From the NCBI RefSeq assembly GCF_035083965.1, contig NC_089723.1, forward strand, positions 32,057,193-32,121,192: a stretch of DNA of 64,000 bases, given 5' to 3'. Positions 32,773 to 43,010 of the stretch are shown here, piece by piece. The DNA comes from Branchiostoma lanceolatum. Lineage: Eukaryota > Chordata > Leptocardii > Amphioxiformes > Branchiostomatidae. Within the stretch, counting starts at the first letter, position 1. Every line of letters starts with the position of its first letter. A program made the translations under genes and the position numbers. A model generated the notes under the pieces. That model did no database searches. It saw nothing but the letters and a program-made list of their open reading frames with translations, and was not told where the DNA came from.

Positions 32773-35700
32773 TTAATCTTCGATGAGAGGCGCATCGTCT
32801 TCCTCTGTCGGCATGGCCTGGTTTGCAGCGATACCACTACGAGGGTCAGACTCAGCAGACTGGTAGCTGGGGGGAGGGGAGGGTCCCGTGGGTGGGGCAG
32901 AGACTTGCCCCTGGGGTACGTTCGGCTGCTGTTGTGGCTGGAGTTGCGCTGGGTGCGGGTAGGGCACGGCCTGGCTGGGCTGCTGGAACTGAACCTGTGG
33001 CACAGACTGTGGCTGCTGCTGCTGACCTGCCGCATGTGGTATGGGTGTACCCGCGGCGATGACATACTGAATGTTACCTGAGGCAAACAGAAGATGTTTT
33101 CAGCACACATACATGATTGAATGATGCTTATCTTGTTCTTAAGCAGGTGTAAATTGTAGGTAGAACTTTGTAATTGATAACTGAAATATCAGAATCTCTC
33201 CTCCAGGGCTAGCTGGCACTATGGTTTCCATTGTACTGTCACAAGACTTACCGTGCCCACCTGTTGACATCGGTTGTGCTACTTGATGCTGACGGGGTGC
33301 AGGAGCGACACCCTGCACCGGGACAAACACAACGTTCCCTTGCGGCTTGGGACCCTGTCCGACCCCGACGTTCCCCTGGGCAGCAGCCATGTTGACAGAG
33401 GTCTGTGTGACGAGCAGCGGTTGTTGGGCCATGGCTCCTGCGGGAAGGGCCGTGACGTGTTGGGGCTGACTTGCAGGGAACGGTGTCATGGCGATGGGCT
33501 GTCCCCCCTGTATGGCGTACTGACCGGGCATCTGAACCAGTCGGCCGTCTGCGCCAACCTGGTAGGCAACTGCTGGTGGCTGCTAACAGATCAAAGTACT
33601 TTGTTGGAAAAATAACATACATTGCCAACATTCAATTAAGTTTTGCAAGTATGATTGCCTCACTTTCCCACTGGTTGTTTCATATTCCTTTAACTGACCG
33701 TTTATTGCAGTCTCTTTCGACAGAGGCTGTATAAAGACCATATCATGGCCTGTCTCAGGAACAGCCCGTTTTATTACTCGTTTTCATCCTGTTCGTTTTT
33801 CTAACCGTGTGCATCCTTAAGCTTATATCATGTACTGTACTTGGCTTTCCCAGAACAATGATGCTCGATGACTACTTGTGTTACTGACTTGAGATTGAAC
33901 CATACCTGGTAACTCTGGTTGTCACAGCTGCAGCAGTTGTCCGAACCGCCGGCTTTACAGCAGGGGCAGACGGCAAAACACGTCATGATGGCGGTGGTGA
34001 TGGACAGACCCGCCTCCAGCAGGGCCAGGACGATCAGCAGCGCGCTACGCTGGGAAATAGAACGATTTTTCTGTCATCATCAAGCTTCCGAAAGAGACCT
34101 TGAGGTTTTACTTTTTGATGTGAATGAAAACAAAAAATTGCATAGTGGCGTCGAGGTGGCGCAGTGACAGGGTGTTTGGCCCCAGAACCCAGAGGTACTG
34201 GGTTCGAATACCGGGTTCCCTGATTTGTCCCGTTGACGTTGTTCCCTTGCCCTTGGGAAAGGCACTTAACACGACTTTCCTCACTTCACAGGTGAGAATG
34301 AGTACCCAGCTTCGGTTAGGGACGTCCCTCGGATAGGACGTTAAATGGAGGTCCTGTGTTTGAGGAGAGCCACACCTTGAGCACGTCAAAGAACCCACCA
34401 CACTTATCGAAAAGAGCAGGGGTCCTTACTGGTGTGAGTGTATCATATAAATCTGTCAGGATAAGCAGCTTGTACTCTTCAGTACAAACCTGTTGTGTTA
34501 CGCCTTGAGGTGGTTTACCGGGTATGCAATACAAACAAACAAACAAACAAACAAACAATTTGAAACAAAGCCATCGTTCGTAATAGAGCATCATAAGCTA
34601 CAGTATTAAATTCACTCTATGGAATACTATTTTTGTTGCACTACAATTAATGTTTATTGGCTGCTATAAATGTTGTGGTGTGTGGCTCGGAAAAGGTTTT
34701 ACCGTGTTGTCACAGAAGCTCTGGATCTCCCAGCACCATCTCCATTGGTCGTAATCTACCGCAGCGGCCGCGAACCCCAGCATGACAGAGGTCAAGACGG
34801 CTGACAGGATGGACAGGAGCATGAAGGGGATTATCTGTAAAATGCAAAGACGGACTTAAGATAAGTTATCATTTTCATTGAAGCCTCGATATATTGCCAT
34901 TGACGTGGTTATTCGATAAGACTTTCTTGAAATGAATTTGTCATGATTGAAATCTCAAATAGACGGAAAACGAGCTTTCGTCATACCCAAGTGGCTCTTG
35001 AGTCTGATATTGCTGAACAGTATGCACTTTCCCGGAGAGAGTTAGGAACGGATAGTCTCCATTGCAGACTCCTTCCGGCTGTGTTTTTTATTTAGAATTA
35101 CTAATACTGTTTTCTTGTTACATTCCTTTTTTCTTATTGCTGGCCGAGACGAAAAGGCCCTCTCGGCCAGCAATAAGACAAAATATTATAAAAAACGGTA
35201 ATTAGTAAAGTTGGAAAAAAGCCGGAAGGAGTGTGCAACGGAGGCTAAAGAACGAACACATCGTTTGACTCACCATGCAGGTAGTCTTGTGGACCGCCGC
35301 GAATATGCCGACGATTCCGGTAGAAAGGAACTTGGCGGGGGAAAGGAGCGTAGAAAGTAAAAATGTTTAGAATGGATCTAGCTCTGGTAACGTTACATTT
35401 GATACATGGAAAACTCTGATTCTCTGAGTCGGACAACATAGATGGAATGCCCAGTGACCTATAATTAATGTTGCAAAAATTGTAGTCTGCAAACTCCCGC
35501 TGTCCGGGGATTTTATGGCCCCTCCCCGCAGAGGGGCGGGCGCTGTTGGGCCCATGAAGCGCGATTCAATCAGGCTACAACATTTTGAAACCTGTCCATT
35601 ACTCGATATGTTTGGACTTAGTATAGTGTCCTCACTTCCCAAGCTCATTTGTGAAATATTTTGAGCTGTATCAATACATAAAGTAGTCGGCTCTATGCAC

Positions 35701-36030
35701 CATGTACAGTCCTGAGGATGAGTGAATGAGTGAGTGAGTGAGTGAGTGAGTGAGTGAGTGAGTGAGTGAGCAAGTGAGTGAATCAATACTTGTATAATGG
35801 GATGCCAGTGTCGCTGTGTTCAATGAAGGCACACGCCTTACCAGCGCTCCCATCCAAATGGGATACCCAGTGTTGCTGCTCCCGGTCCCAAGCACGATGA
35901 TGACGACGCCCAGCACGATGGCGATCCCTCCGCACACCACCTGTGTGATGGACAGGGCTTTGGCGGCGGAATTGCCGAAACATTTCGGCGAGCCGGCGGG
36001 CTGCTGTTGCTGTGGCTGCTGCTGGAACAT
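32773..36030 (-). CDS. MS4A/CD20-like four-pass membrane protein gene D (type 1/type 2 recombinant)
   Basis: Exons on the minus strand: 35842-36030, 35274-35330, 34703-34834, 33906-34049, 33252-33579 and 32773-33077; 1155 nt, 384 aa, frame intact. Exons 1-4 are type 1 (MFQQQ start, TM1 ALSITQVVCGGIAIVLG, loop WCWEIQSFC, Cys cluster CPCCKAGG). The start of exon 5 (PPAVAYQ) and intron 4 are also type 1. From GNVVFVPVQ onward the exon 5 end, exon 6 and the 3' flank are type 2 (AQPMSTGGHG, PPPSYQSAE, EEDDAPLIED). The switch therefore falls between 33340 and 33579. Exon 2 has VHKTTCM where other type 1 copies have VRKTTCM. Exon 4 is shorter than in B by 15 bp at its start. A SINE sits in intron 3. 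Confidence 0.82.
34144..34558 (+). mobile_element. tRNA-derived SINE in intron 3 of gene D
   Basis: Head with A-box-like GGTGGCGCAGTGACAGG and B box GGTTCGAATAC at 34201. The body includes GGGAAAGGCACTTAACACG and GGACGTTAAATGGAGG, and the tail is (ACAA)n. Flanking AATTG / AATTTG may be the target duplication. The related introns of A and B lack it. Confidence 0.8.
35132..35178. repeat. Hairpin with 18-bp perfect arms in gene D intron 2 region
   Basis: TCTTATTGCTGGCCGAGA (35132-35149) is repeated inverted at 35161-35178 across an 11-base loop. Gene A has only one copy of this stretch (about 20190), so the inverted arm is a gain in D. Confidence 0.85.
35718..35772. repeat. GAGT tetranucleotide microsatellite, copy D
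   Basis: Homologous to the run at 25284-25336, slightly longer. Confidence 0.85.
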
Positions 36031-36556
36031 TGCGGTTTCTTAATCGACCCTTGAAGAATGAGGAAACAGCGTTGTAAGATTTAGGAACATACATATGACT
36101 TCTGACATGGTGTAATAATGAGCACTATTAAATATTCTGAGTGCTACTTTGCCCGGCAAAGGCATTGGTGATCATTGGTACGAAATACGCCAAGTATCGT
36201 TTCTACTATAGCGTTGCACCCATCTGTTAGCCTGCCTATTGAGAATGCTTTACTGCCCTTGTAAGTGACCTCGTCGGTCCTCAGCTACAATGGAACCCAG
36301 CCATGCAGGGTGAGGTCAACAACAAACACCCTAGTCACGCTGTTTACTTTATCGTCAGTACTGCTGTAGTTTAAACACGCTTAGTTACGGGTGGTTTTGG
36401 ATATGATGACAAGAACTTGTGTTTTTTTGTTCATCGTTTAGTAGCTATTGTTGTCCTTTTAGTAGCTATAGTTGTCCTGAAGGAACATGGAAGACGCCAA
36501 CTAGCAATCAATTACGATACTCTTAAGAACTAAGAGTGTCCCTCGTTTAACTCAGT

Positions 36557-36856
36557 ATGCCTGATTTATGTATAAAGTTGGTTATTGAAACCTTCGTTGT
36601 CCATGCAGGAAATATACGTTCACCAGAATACCACCTACAAGAGTTTGAAACAGCTGAACTAAAGTTTGATTGGCTACGTGATCACCACAACTTCACATTT
36701 ACTTCCGTGTCAGTTTGTTCCTTTACCTGTCTTGTTTTGGCTTGTGTGAACCACCTATTTCTTCTTCATGCTAAGATGAATGCTTTAAACACCAATTTTA
36801 CACGGATTTCACCCATAATCATAGCAAATTGTGGGACATTCTCAAGGGAGTACTAG
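36557..36856. repeat. Conserved intron 1 block of type 1 genes, copy D
   Basis: See the A and B copies. Nearly identical to B because it lies in the recent duplication. Confidence 0.5.
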
Positions 36857-36863
36857 TCTACGT

Positions 36864-36941
36864 ACCTGGTACCTGGCAGCACTGCGCGAAAGTCGACACC
36901 TATTGTCTGACGTCATGCGCGAGTTGAAAGGTCAAAGCCCC
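36864..36941 (-). promoter_or_regulatory. Likely promoter and non-coding first exon end, gene D
   Basis: Donor TACCAG|GTACGTAG on the minus strand (GT at 36864-36865), CRE TGACGTCA at 36908-36915, DR1-like AAAGGTCAAAGCCCC at 36927-36941. Confidence 0.45.
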
Positions 36942-36959
36942 CAGGTACTGTACTCACGA

Positions 36960-38373
36960 CATCGTTTGCAAAGCTGGTAGATCAGCAGACTGTTTATGTT
37001 AGATCTGCAATTTTGATGTGAAATGAACTAACCATGCGCTATATTCAGAAAAGTACCAAAAGTAACACTCATAATACCAGATAAACCTAGTGTTTAACAA
37101 ATATTTCCAAGGAAACCTCCTTGATGTTTCGTAGTATTATTTCACAGGGGTTCTATTACCTATGAAATCAGTAAAGGGGGGTCCTATGTGTATTGAATTT
37201 CGAACCTGCATGGTGAAACTTTCAAAAACCTCTTCAAACGCGTTACAATTAGGTGAAGGTCTTCTGATATGTAACACGTTTGAGGAAGCTGATTGCTAGA
37301 TGATACGATTTTGATAATTGAAGAGAAAATCAGTTTTAAAAGGCTTTTGATCAGCATTAGCACTGTGAACATCCTGTCTGTAGGAACAAACAGTGGTATC
37401 TGCACTTTCCTCCCCGCCTCAGTAGAATAAAATCGACAAATGTTTACTGCGCAACGTATTGTTACCTTCGCCGAGAAGGTTATATCTAATTATACATATC
37501 ATCAAACCAGATGAGCAATGATTGCGAGGTTGACAGGCAGATAGGCAGTGCATTCTGAAACCTCCACCACTAACAGAATTTGTCCCGTCATTTAAAAAAC
37601 ACACTTAGCAGCAGTTAAGGCTGCACAAAGGATTATTAGTACTTCACACAAGATGTCTTTAACTCCAGGAGTGCTATCTGTGAAAGAGGTCCAAGATCCA
37701 GACGACATATTTCCAACGTCTGACGTTCTAATGTCTCTCATTACGTGGGTGAAACAAGGACCTTCAACTATTTCAGTTTTCTTATAGTAGATTCGATGTT
37801 ATCGTGTTAATCGACATGTAATTGACTCTAGTGCTTAAGTTTTGTTTGACAGCAACGCCCTTCTAAGATTTCACTTATAAGTGCCCGTTCACTGTATATG
37901 TTTTGTGTCAGATGTTTCGAAAGTAAAGTAAGTGTTCATCCAACGTAACAGTCATTGTTGCTATTCATTGTATATTTATACTGTAGGGCAAAAGAAGTCT
38001 CTATGCTGTCTGGCCATGGCATCATTTGTATCTCAAAAATGTAAAGAATGTGCTGTTGATGACACATCTGTAAGAGACGTATGTGTTGCCTTCTTGTCGG
38101 AATCAAAACTGTTAATTGAACGTAACAGCAATTGCTCATATTGATAATTGCATTGTTTGACATAAGACTATAATGCTGTTTGACAAACATTTTTAATTTC
38201 AAAACATAAAGAACATGCTATTGCTCATTCCTGAAAGTTCTCTGGCCTAATCATGATGCACGTCTTTGGTCTACGGAATATTATTGCGTTGAGTGATACA
38301 AGCGAGTAGAGCCTATAGCTATGCATGGTTTCACTGGATGTGGTCGTCGGCGGATCGCGGGCAAGGTACCCGC
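36960..38373. other. Spacer between D and E
   Basis: No gene seen; nearly identical to 26540-27937. Confidence 0.5.
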
Positions 38374-40712
38374 TTAATCTTCGATGAGAGGCGCATCGTC
38401 TTCCTCTGTCGGCATGGCCTGGTTGGCAGCGGCGTGATGCGCGTCAGACTCAGCAGGCTGATAGCTGGGGGGAGGGGAGGGTCCCGTGGGTGGGGCAGAG
38501 ACTTGTCCCTGGGGTACGTTCGGCTGCTGTTGTGGCTGAAGTTGTGCTGGGTGCGGGTAGGGCACGGCCTGGCTGGGCTGCTGGAACTGAACCTGTGGCA
38601 CGGCCTGTGGCTGCTGCTGACCTGCTGCTTGTGGTATGGGTGTACCCGCGGCGATGACATACTGGATGTTACCTGAGGCAAACAGAAGACGTTTTCAGCG
38701 CATGTAAATGACTAAATGATGCGTACTAGTATCTTGTTCTTAAACAGGTGTAAATTTTAGCTACCTAGTATGTGATAACTGAGATATCAGAATCTCGCCA
38801 GCTGGTTTTTGGTTTCTTTCTGTTTTCAAAACTTACCATGTCCACCTGTTGACATCGGTTGTGCTATTTGATGCTGACGAGATGCAGGAGCGACACCCTG
38901 CACCGGGACAAACACAACGTTCCCTTGCGGCTTGGGACCCTGTCCGGCCCCGACGTTCCCCTGGACAGCAGCCATGTTGGCAGGTGTCTGTGTGACGAGC
39001 AGCGGTTGTTGGGCCATGGCTCCTGCGGGAAGGACCGTGACGTGTTGGGGGTGGCTTGCAGGGAACGATGTCATGGCGATGGGCTGTCCCCCCTGCATGG
39101 CGTACTGACCGGGCATCTGCACCAGTCTGCCGTCTGCGCCAACCTGATAGGCAACTGCAGGTGCCTAGAAAGATATTTACCGTCGATGGATCTCCAGTTT
39201 TGAACATTAAGAGTGATGAAAATCTTAATTCTTCAGGTGGCAATGCAGAATTCTATATTCCTAGAATGTGATGGAAATCGTATCACTGTTGATACCCCAG
39301 ATAGTGCCCAAGACATATGTCAGTTTAATTGTTTGACAAATATGATGTATATACCTTTTGCCCCGAGCATTTTGGCATGGTCAGAAGGGTCTTCAGTTTT
39401 CCTTTTTCTTGAAAATGTTGTCTTAGCCTGCAATAGCGGGACCTTACCTGGTATCCACTGTTGTTACATGTATCACAGCAGGTACAACTGTCCGTACTTC
39501 CCTCGGTGCAGCCCGGACAGATAGCGTAACACGTCATCACAGAGGTGGAGATGGCCAGGCCGAGCTCCAGGAGGGCCAGTAGAATCAGTAGGACGTCAAA
39601 CGCGATGATGGCGCCCTACAGATCAGACACAAATCTCGTCACAAAAGCGGGCAGAGTACCATGATTGATACTTTCATGCTGAGAAGACTGCCTTACTTCA
39701 AGGTGATTAAAACCTCCTTGCTTACTTGCCGAACACGGTGAATAGTTATTTCTATGTGACTGTATGTGATGAATCACACGATGTGCATGCTGTCACAGCA
39801 TCAATGTCAACGTACTATAGCTACGGTGTGGATATGGAAAAGGTCTTACCGTAGGACATAGTCTACTTGGAAAAGGTCTTACCGTAGGACATAATCTACT
39901 TGGAAAATTCCAGCACCATCCCCGGTAGTCGTTTGAAACCGCAATGGCCGCAAAGATAAGGGTGACGGTTCCCGACAGGATGGACGAAAGGATGGACAGG
40001 GCCATCAGGGGTATGATCTGTACACAAAGAGTAGCACGCTATAAACGATACGAAATACCCACAGCAGAAGGGAAGCCGTTTTGAAAAGTCATATCTACCT
40101 TGTCAAAATACATAGTTTACAACAATGGAACAATGTCGTATGTAACTTGGATCTGGACCAAAATTAAGCGACATGCCAGGGATGTGACCGAGACTAGACC
40201 GCTGTTTTGCTTCTATAGACTAACACTAGATACATGGAACATCCTGTCAAGGTCCTATATTAGCAGGTAACGTGCACTGCTAACCGACATGCTCAGTAGC
40301 TACTTTTCAACAATAAAAGGTGGACTTACCATACATTTGGTCTTGCGTTTCGCCGCGAAGATGCCGATGATTCCAGTAGAAAGGAACTAAAAGTACGACA
40401 ATGATATTTATCATGACAATATGAAGGAGAAATCATTGCGTTGTGACTATCTAATAGCGCTCCATACATACTTTCATGTCAAATACAAAGTCCTGAATAT
40501 CAAAACTAAAGGTTCAACAAATTGTTGTGTCTTACCAACGCTCCAGTCCAGATAGGATACCCAGTCTGGGAAAGCTCGCTGCCCGGTATGATGATAGCAA
40601 TGCCCAAAAGCATCGCCAGGGCTCCGCACACTATCTGTGTGATGGACAACGCTTTGACGGTGTTCCCGCCAAAACATTTCGGAGTAGGGCGGGGTTGCTG
40701 GCACATATGCAT
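38374..40712 (-). CDS. MS4A/CD20-like four-pass membrane protein gene E (type 2)
   Basis: Exons on the minus strand: 40536-40712, 40330-40386, 39883-40017, 39448-39615, 38837-39164 and 38374-38672; 1164 nt, 387 aa. Start MHMCQQPRPTPKC; TM1 ALSITQIVCGALAMLLG. Exon 3 ends in a duplicated stretch that carries the donor twice (GT at 39881-39882 and 39848-39849). Use of the distal donor adds 33 nt (11 codons) in frame and repeats PSRLCPT in the loop between TM3 and TM4. Tail motifs are PPPSYQPAE and the terminal EEDDAPLIED. Exons 5-6 are nearly identical to C, although exon 5 also shares MAAVQGNVGAGQG with gene B rather than with C. Confidence 0.82.
39836..39901. repeat. 33-bp tandem duplication over the exon 3 donor of gene E
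   Basis: The unit GGAAAAGGTCTTACCGTAGG is followed by ACATA(G/A)TCTACTT. It occurs at 39836-39868 and 39869-39901. C and F have one copy. Confidence 0.9.
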
Positions 40713-41882
40713 GGTTCTGGAAAGACACGAGATTCCAAGGAGAAATTATTTTAGATGTATTTAGACATGGAGATATTGTACAAGATGATAACTGTTATGA
40801 CCATATTGCAATCTTTAAACTGGCGACTGCAAGTTTCATTAGCAAATTGAAAAACTTCCACAAATTGGTGAAAAGTGGAGAAGAGGGTGAAGAAAATTTG
40901 TGTGTGCTTTGTAGAAGAATGTGCTGGCTTTAATTTAGACAGTATGAATCGAATTATGAAGTTTTCCCGGTCTTTAGTTGCCAGAACTGCATTCCTGTTG
41001 TAGCCCATTTAACTTCCGCAGGTCGTCATCTGGAAGACGGCGTAAAATGAGAAAACGTCGCTACCAAATATTCCTACTTGATTTTTCACATTTGGGTGAT
41101 TGCTCCTTAATTTCAACACATTTTGTGATCGCACCCTTAATGGCGTCAACCTATACATGGTACCTTTCAAGCATGAGGCTCGGGGAAAAGTGAGCTCAGT
41201 CGTGAACTAAAACATACCTACACAGTCTACAGTCGACGATAACTGGGCAATTTATACAAGCAGTTTACGGTACAGTAAACGTTGCCCGAGGCTTTACATG
41301 AATCTCGTCTCTAATCATTATTACACACGACTAAAAGTAGAAGCCGCAAGAACGGACAGACATGATGCCAACCGGCTTTGGACCAGGACAGCCCTTTCGG
41401 ATTTAGTCGAATGACCGTCCTACATGATACCCTTGTGTCATTCTATGCCATTTTGGACCAAGGCCAAAAGCCCACCTACTTAACAATCTGACCCCAAATA
41501 ACCGTGGCCCCTGCACAACACGTGATACGTGACGTGTACTTATAGTTAATCTTTGTATGAACCTAATGATGACATATACATGTAGTACATAAGCCGTATG
41601 TATGATGTGTGAAGTGTCGGACCACATGTTTCTCTACACATTTAACTTAACTCACTAATTCCACCTTGTGTGCCCAACGTATGTTCTAACGAAGTAAAGA
41701 CAACTTGTTTACGACTGCTTCAAAGCCACGCTTTGAAAGCTTCTCTTTTCTCACTTGCCGGTCTATAACAGAAATGTAACATCCTTTAACTACACTATAC
41801 CAAAGATTAGCATATTATTTATCGGTGAGTTGGTAGTATACTAATACGGTACGAGAAGATTAGAAACGTATCTTTCAACTTT

Positions 41883-42030
41883 ACCTGGTGTAACGATGCT
41901 CTGCGACGTCAGTTTCAAAGAGTTCCCCCTGCGTTGGGCCTCACCCAGTGGTGTTCGTAATAGGGTCAAAGGTTATCGGTTAACGTCCTTACTGCCTCCC
42001 ACTTGTTGCTGTGCTACTTTGGTATTTGTG
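41883..42030 (-). promoter_or_regulatory. Likely promoter region, gene E
   Basis: GACGTCAG at 41905-41912 and AGGGTCAAAGGTTA at 41962-41975, the best DR1 match of the array. Candidate minus-strand donors are ACCAG|GTAAAG (41883-41884) and GTAAGG (41991-41992). Confidence 0.45.
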
Positions 42031-42039
42031 ACACGTCAG

Positions 42040-43010
42040 TACATTGCCTTGATTTGTCTACATGTTGATATATGTTAATATTGATGACAAAGCAGCTAAA
42101 AATTTCTTCGACTTGTTGTGTATGTTACCGAGGGGATGAATAGGAAGACATGATACTGTTGTGAACTCCTGTCTGTATAAACAATAACATCGACAAACGT
42201 CTACTGAATAACGCATTTTATTATACAAATATCATCAGACAAGACAAGCAATGACTGCGAGGAAAAGTTAGATAGGCGGTCGATTCTGAAACCACCACAG
42301 AATTTGTTCCACCGCTTTAAAAAATGCGGTAAACTATGTATCGATCAGAAGTTAAGTATGCACAAGGATTACTTCGTCCGAGATCCTGTTATAATTATCA
42401 GTGAAAGAGGTCCTTAATCCAGAAGACATATCTCCAACGTTTAACGTTTAAATGTTTCCCATTACATGGATGGAACAAGGACCTTCAATCATATTAGTTT
42501 TCTTACAGTAGCTTCTTTACACAATCGTAGTATTATGGTATATTATTGTGTTAATCGATATAGATTGACACTGACTATATTGCTTACGTCTTAGTTTGGC
42601 AGCAGCACTCATCTAGAGCCCCCCTCTCACTGGACCCGCTGACATTCCCGTCATAAAGTCAAGGGCAACACAAATCCAGTTTAGGATGCAGCGACGCTGC
42701 CAGCGTGCCGCGGGTCCAGTGAGAGGGGGGCTTAAGACTTAAGTCTTTATATGTTTTGTGTCAGGCGTTTCGGAATCAGAACTAGATTGTTTGGCATGAG
42801 ACGTCTCTGTGCTGGCTGGCAACAATTTCATTTTCAAAACATAAAGAACATGCGACTGATGTCACGTCTGAAATGTGTCTAGTCTAATCATGATAACAGT
42901 GCGTAGTTGGTCTAAGGTACAATGTTGTTACTTAAGGTGATTCCGGGAAGTAGAGCCTATAGTTTCACTGGATGTGATCGTCGTGGGTTCACAGATACCA
43001 AGGTACCCGC
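42040..43010. other. Spacer between E and F
   Basis: Homologous to 31900-32772; no gene seen. Contains the MITE at 42617-42732. Confidence 0.5.
42617..42732. mobile_element. MITE with 22-bp perfect inverted ends
   Basis: AGCCCCCCTCTCACTGGACC (plus CG) at 42617-42638 is exactly inverted at 42711-42732. 116 bp in all. The matching spacer upstream of D lacks it. Target duplication is unclear. Confidence 0.8.

Larger units (their letters stand above)
35760..39165. repeat. Segmental duplication, copy 2 (spans the D-E junction)
   Basis: Partner of 25320-28730, offset 10.40-10.45 kb with a few small indels. It contains D exon 1 and promoter, the D-E spacer and exons 5-6 of E. Confidence 0.75.

Noticed and set aside
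35718-35772. Regular short repeat that could suggest a CRISPR-like array
   Set aside because: No spacers; a simple tetranucleotide run in a eukaryotic intron.
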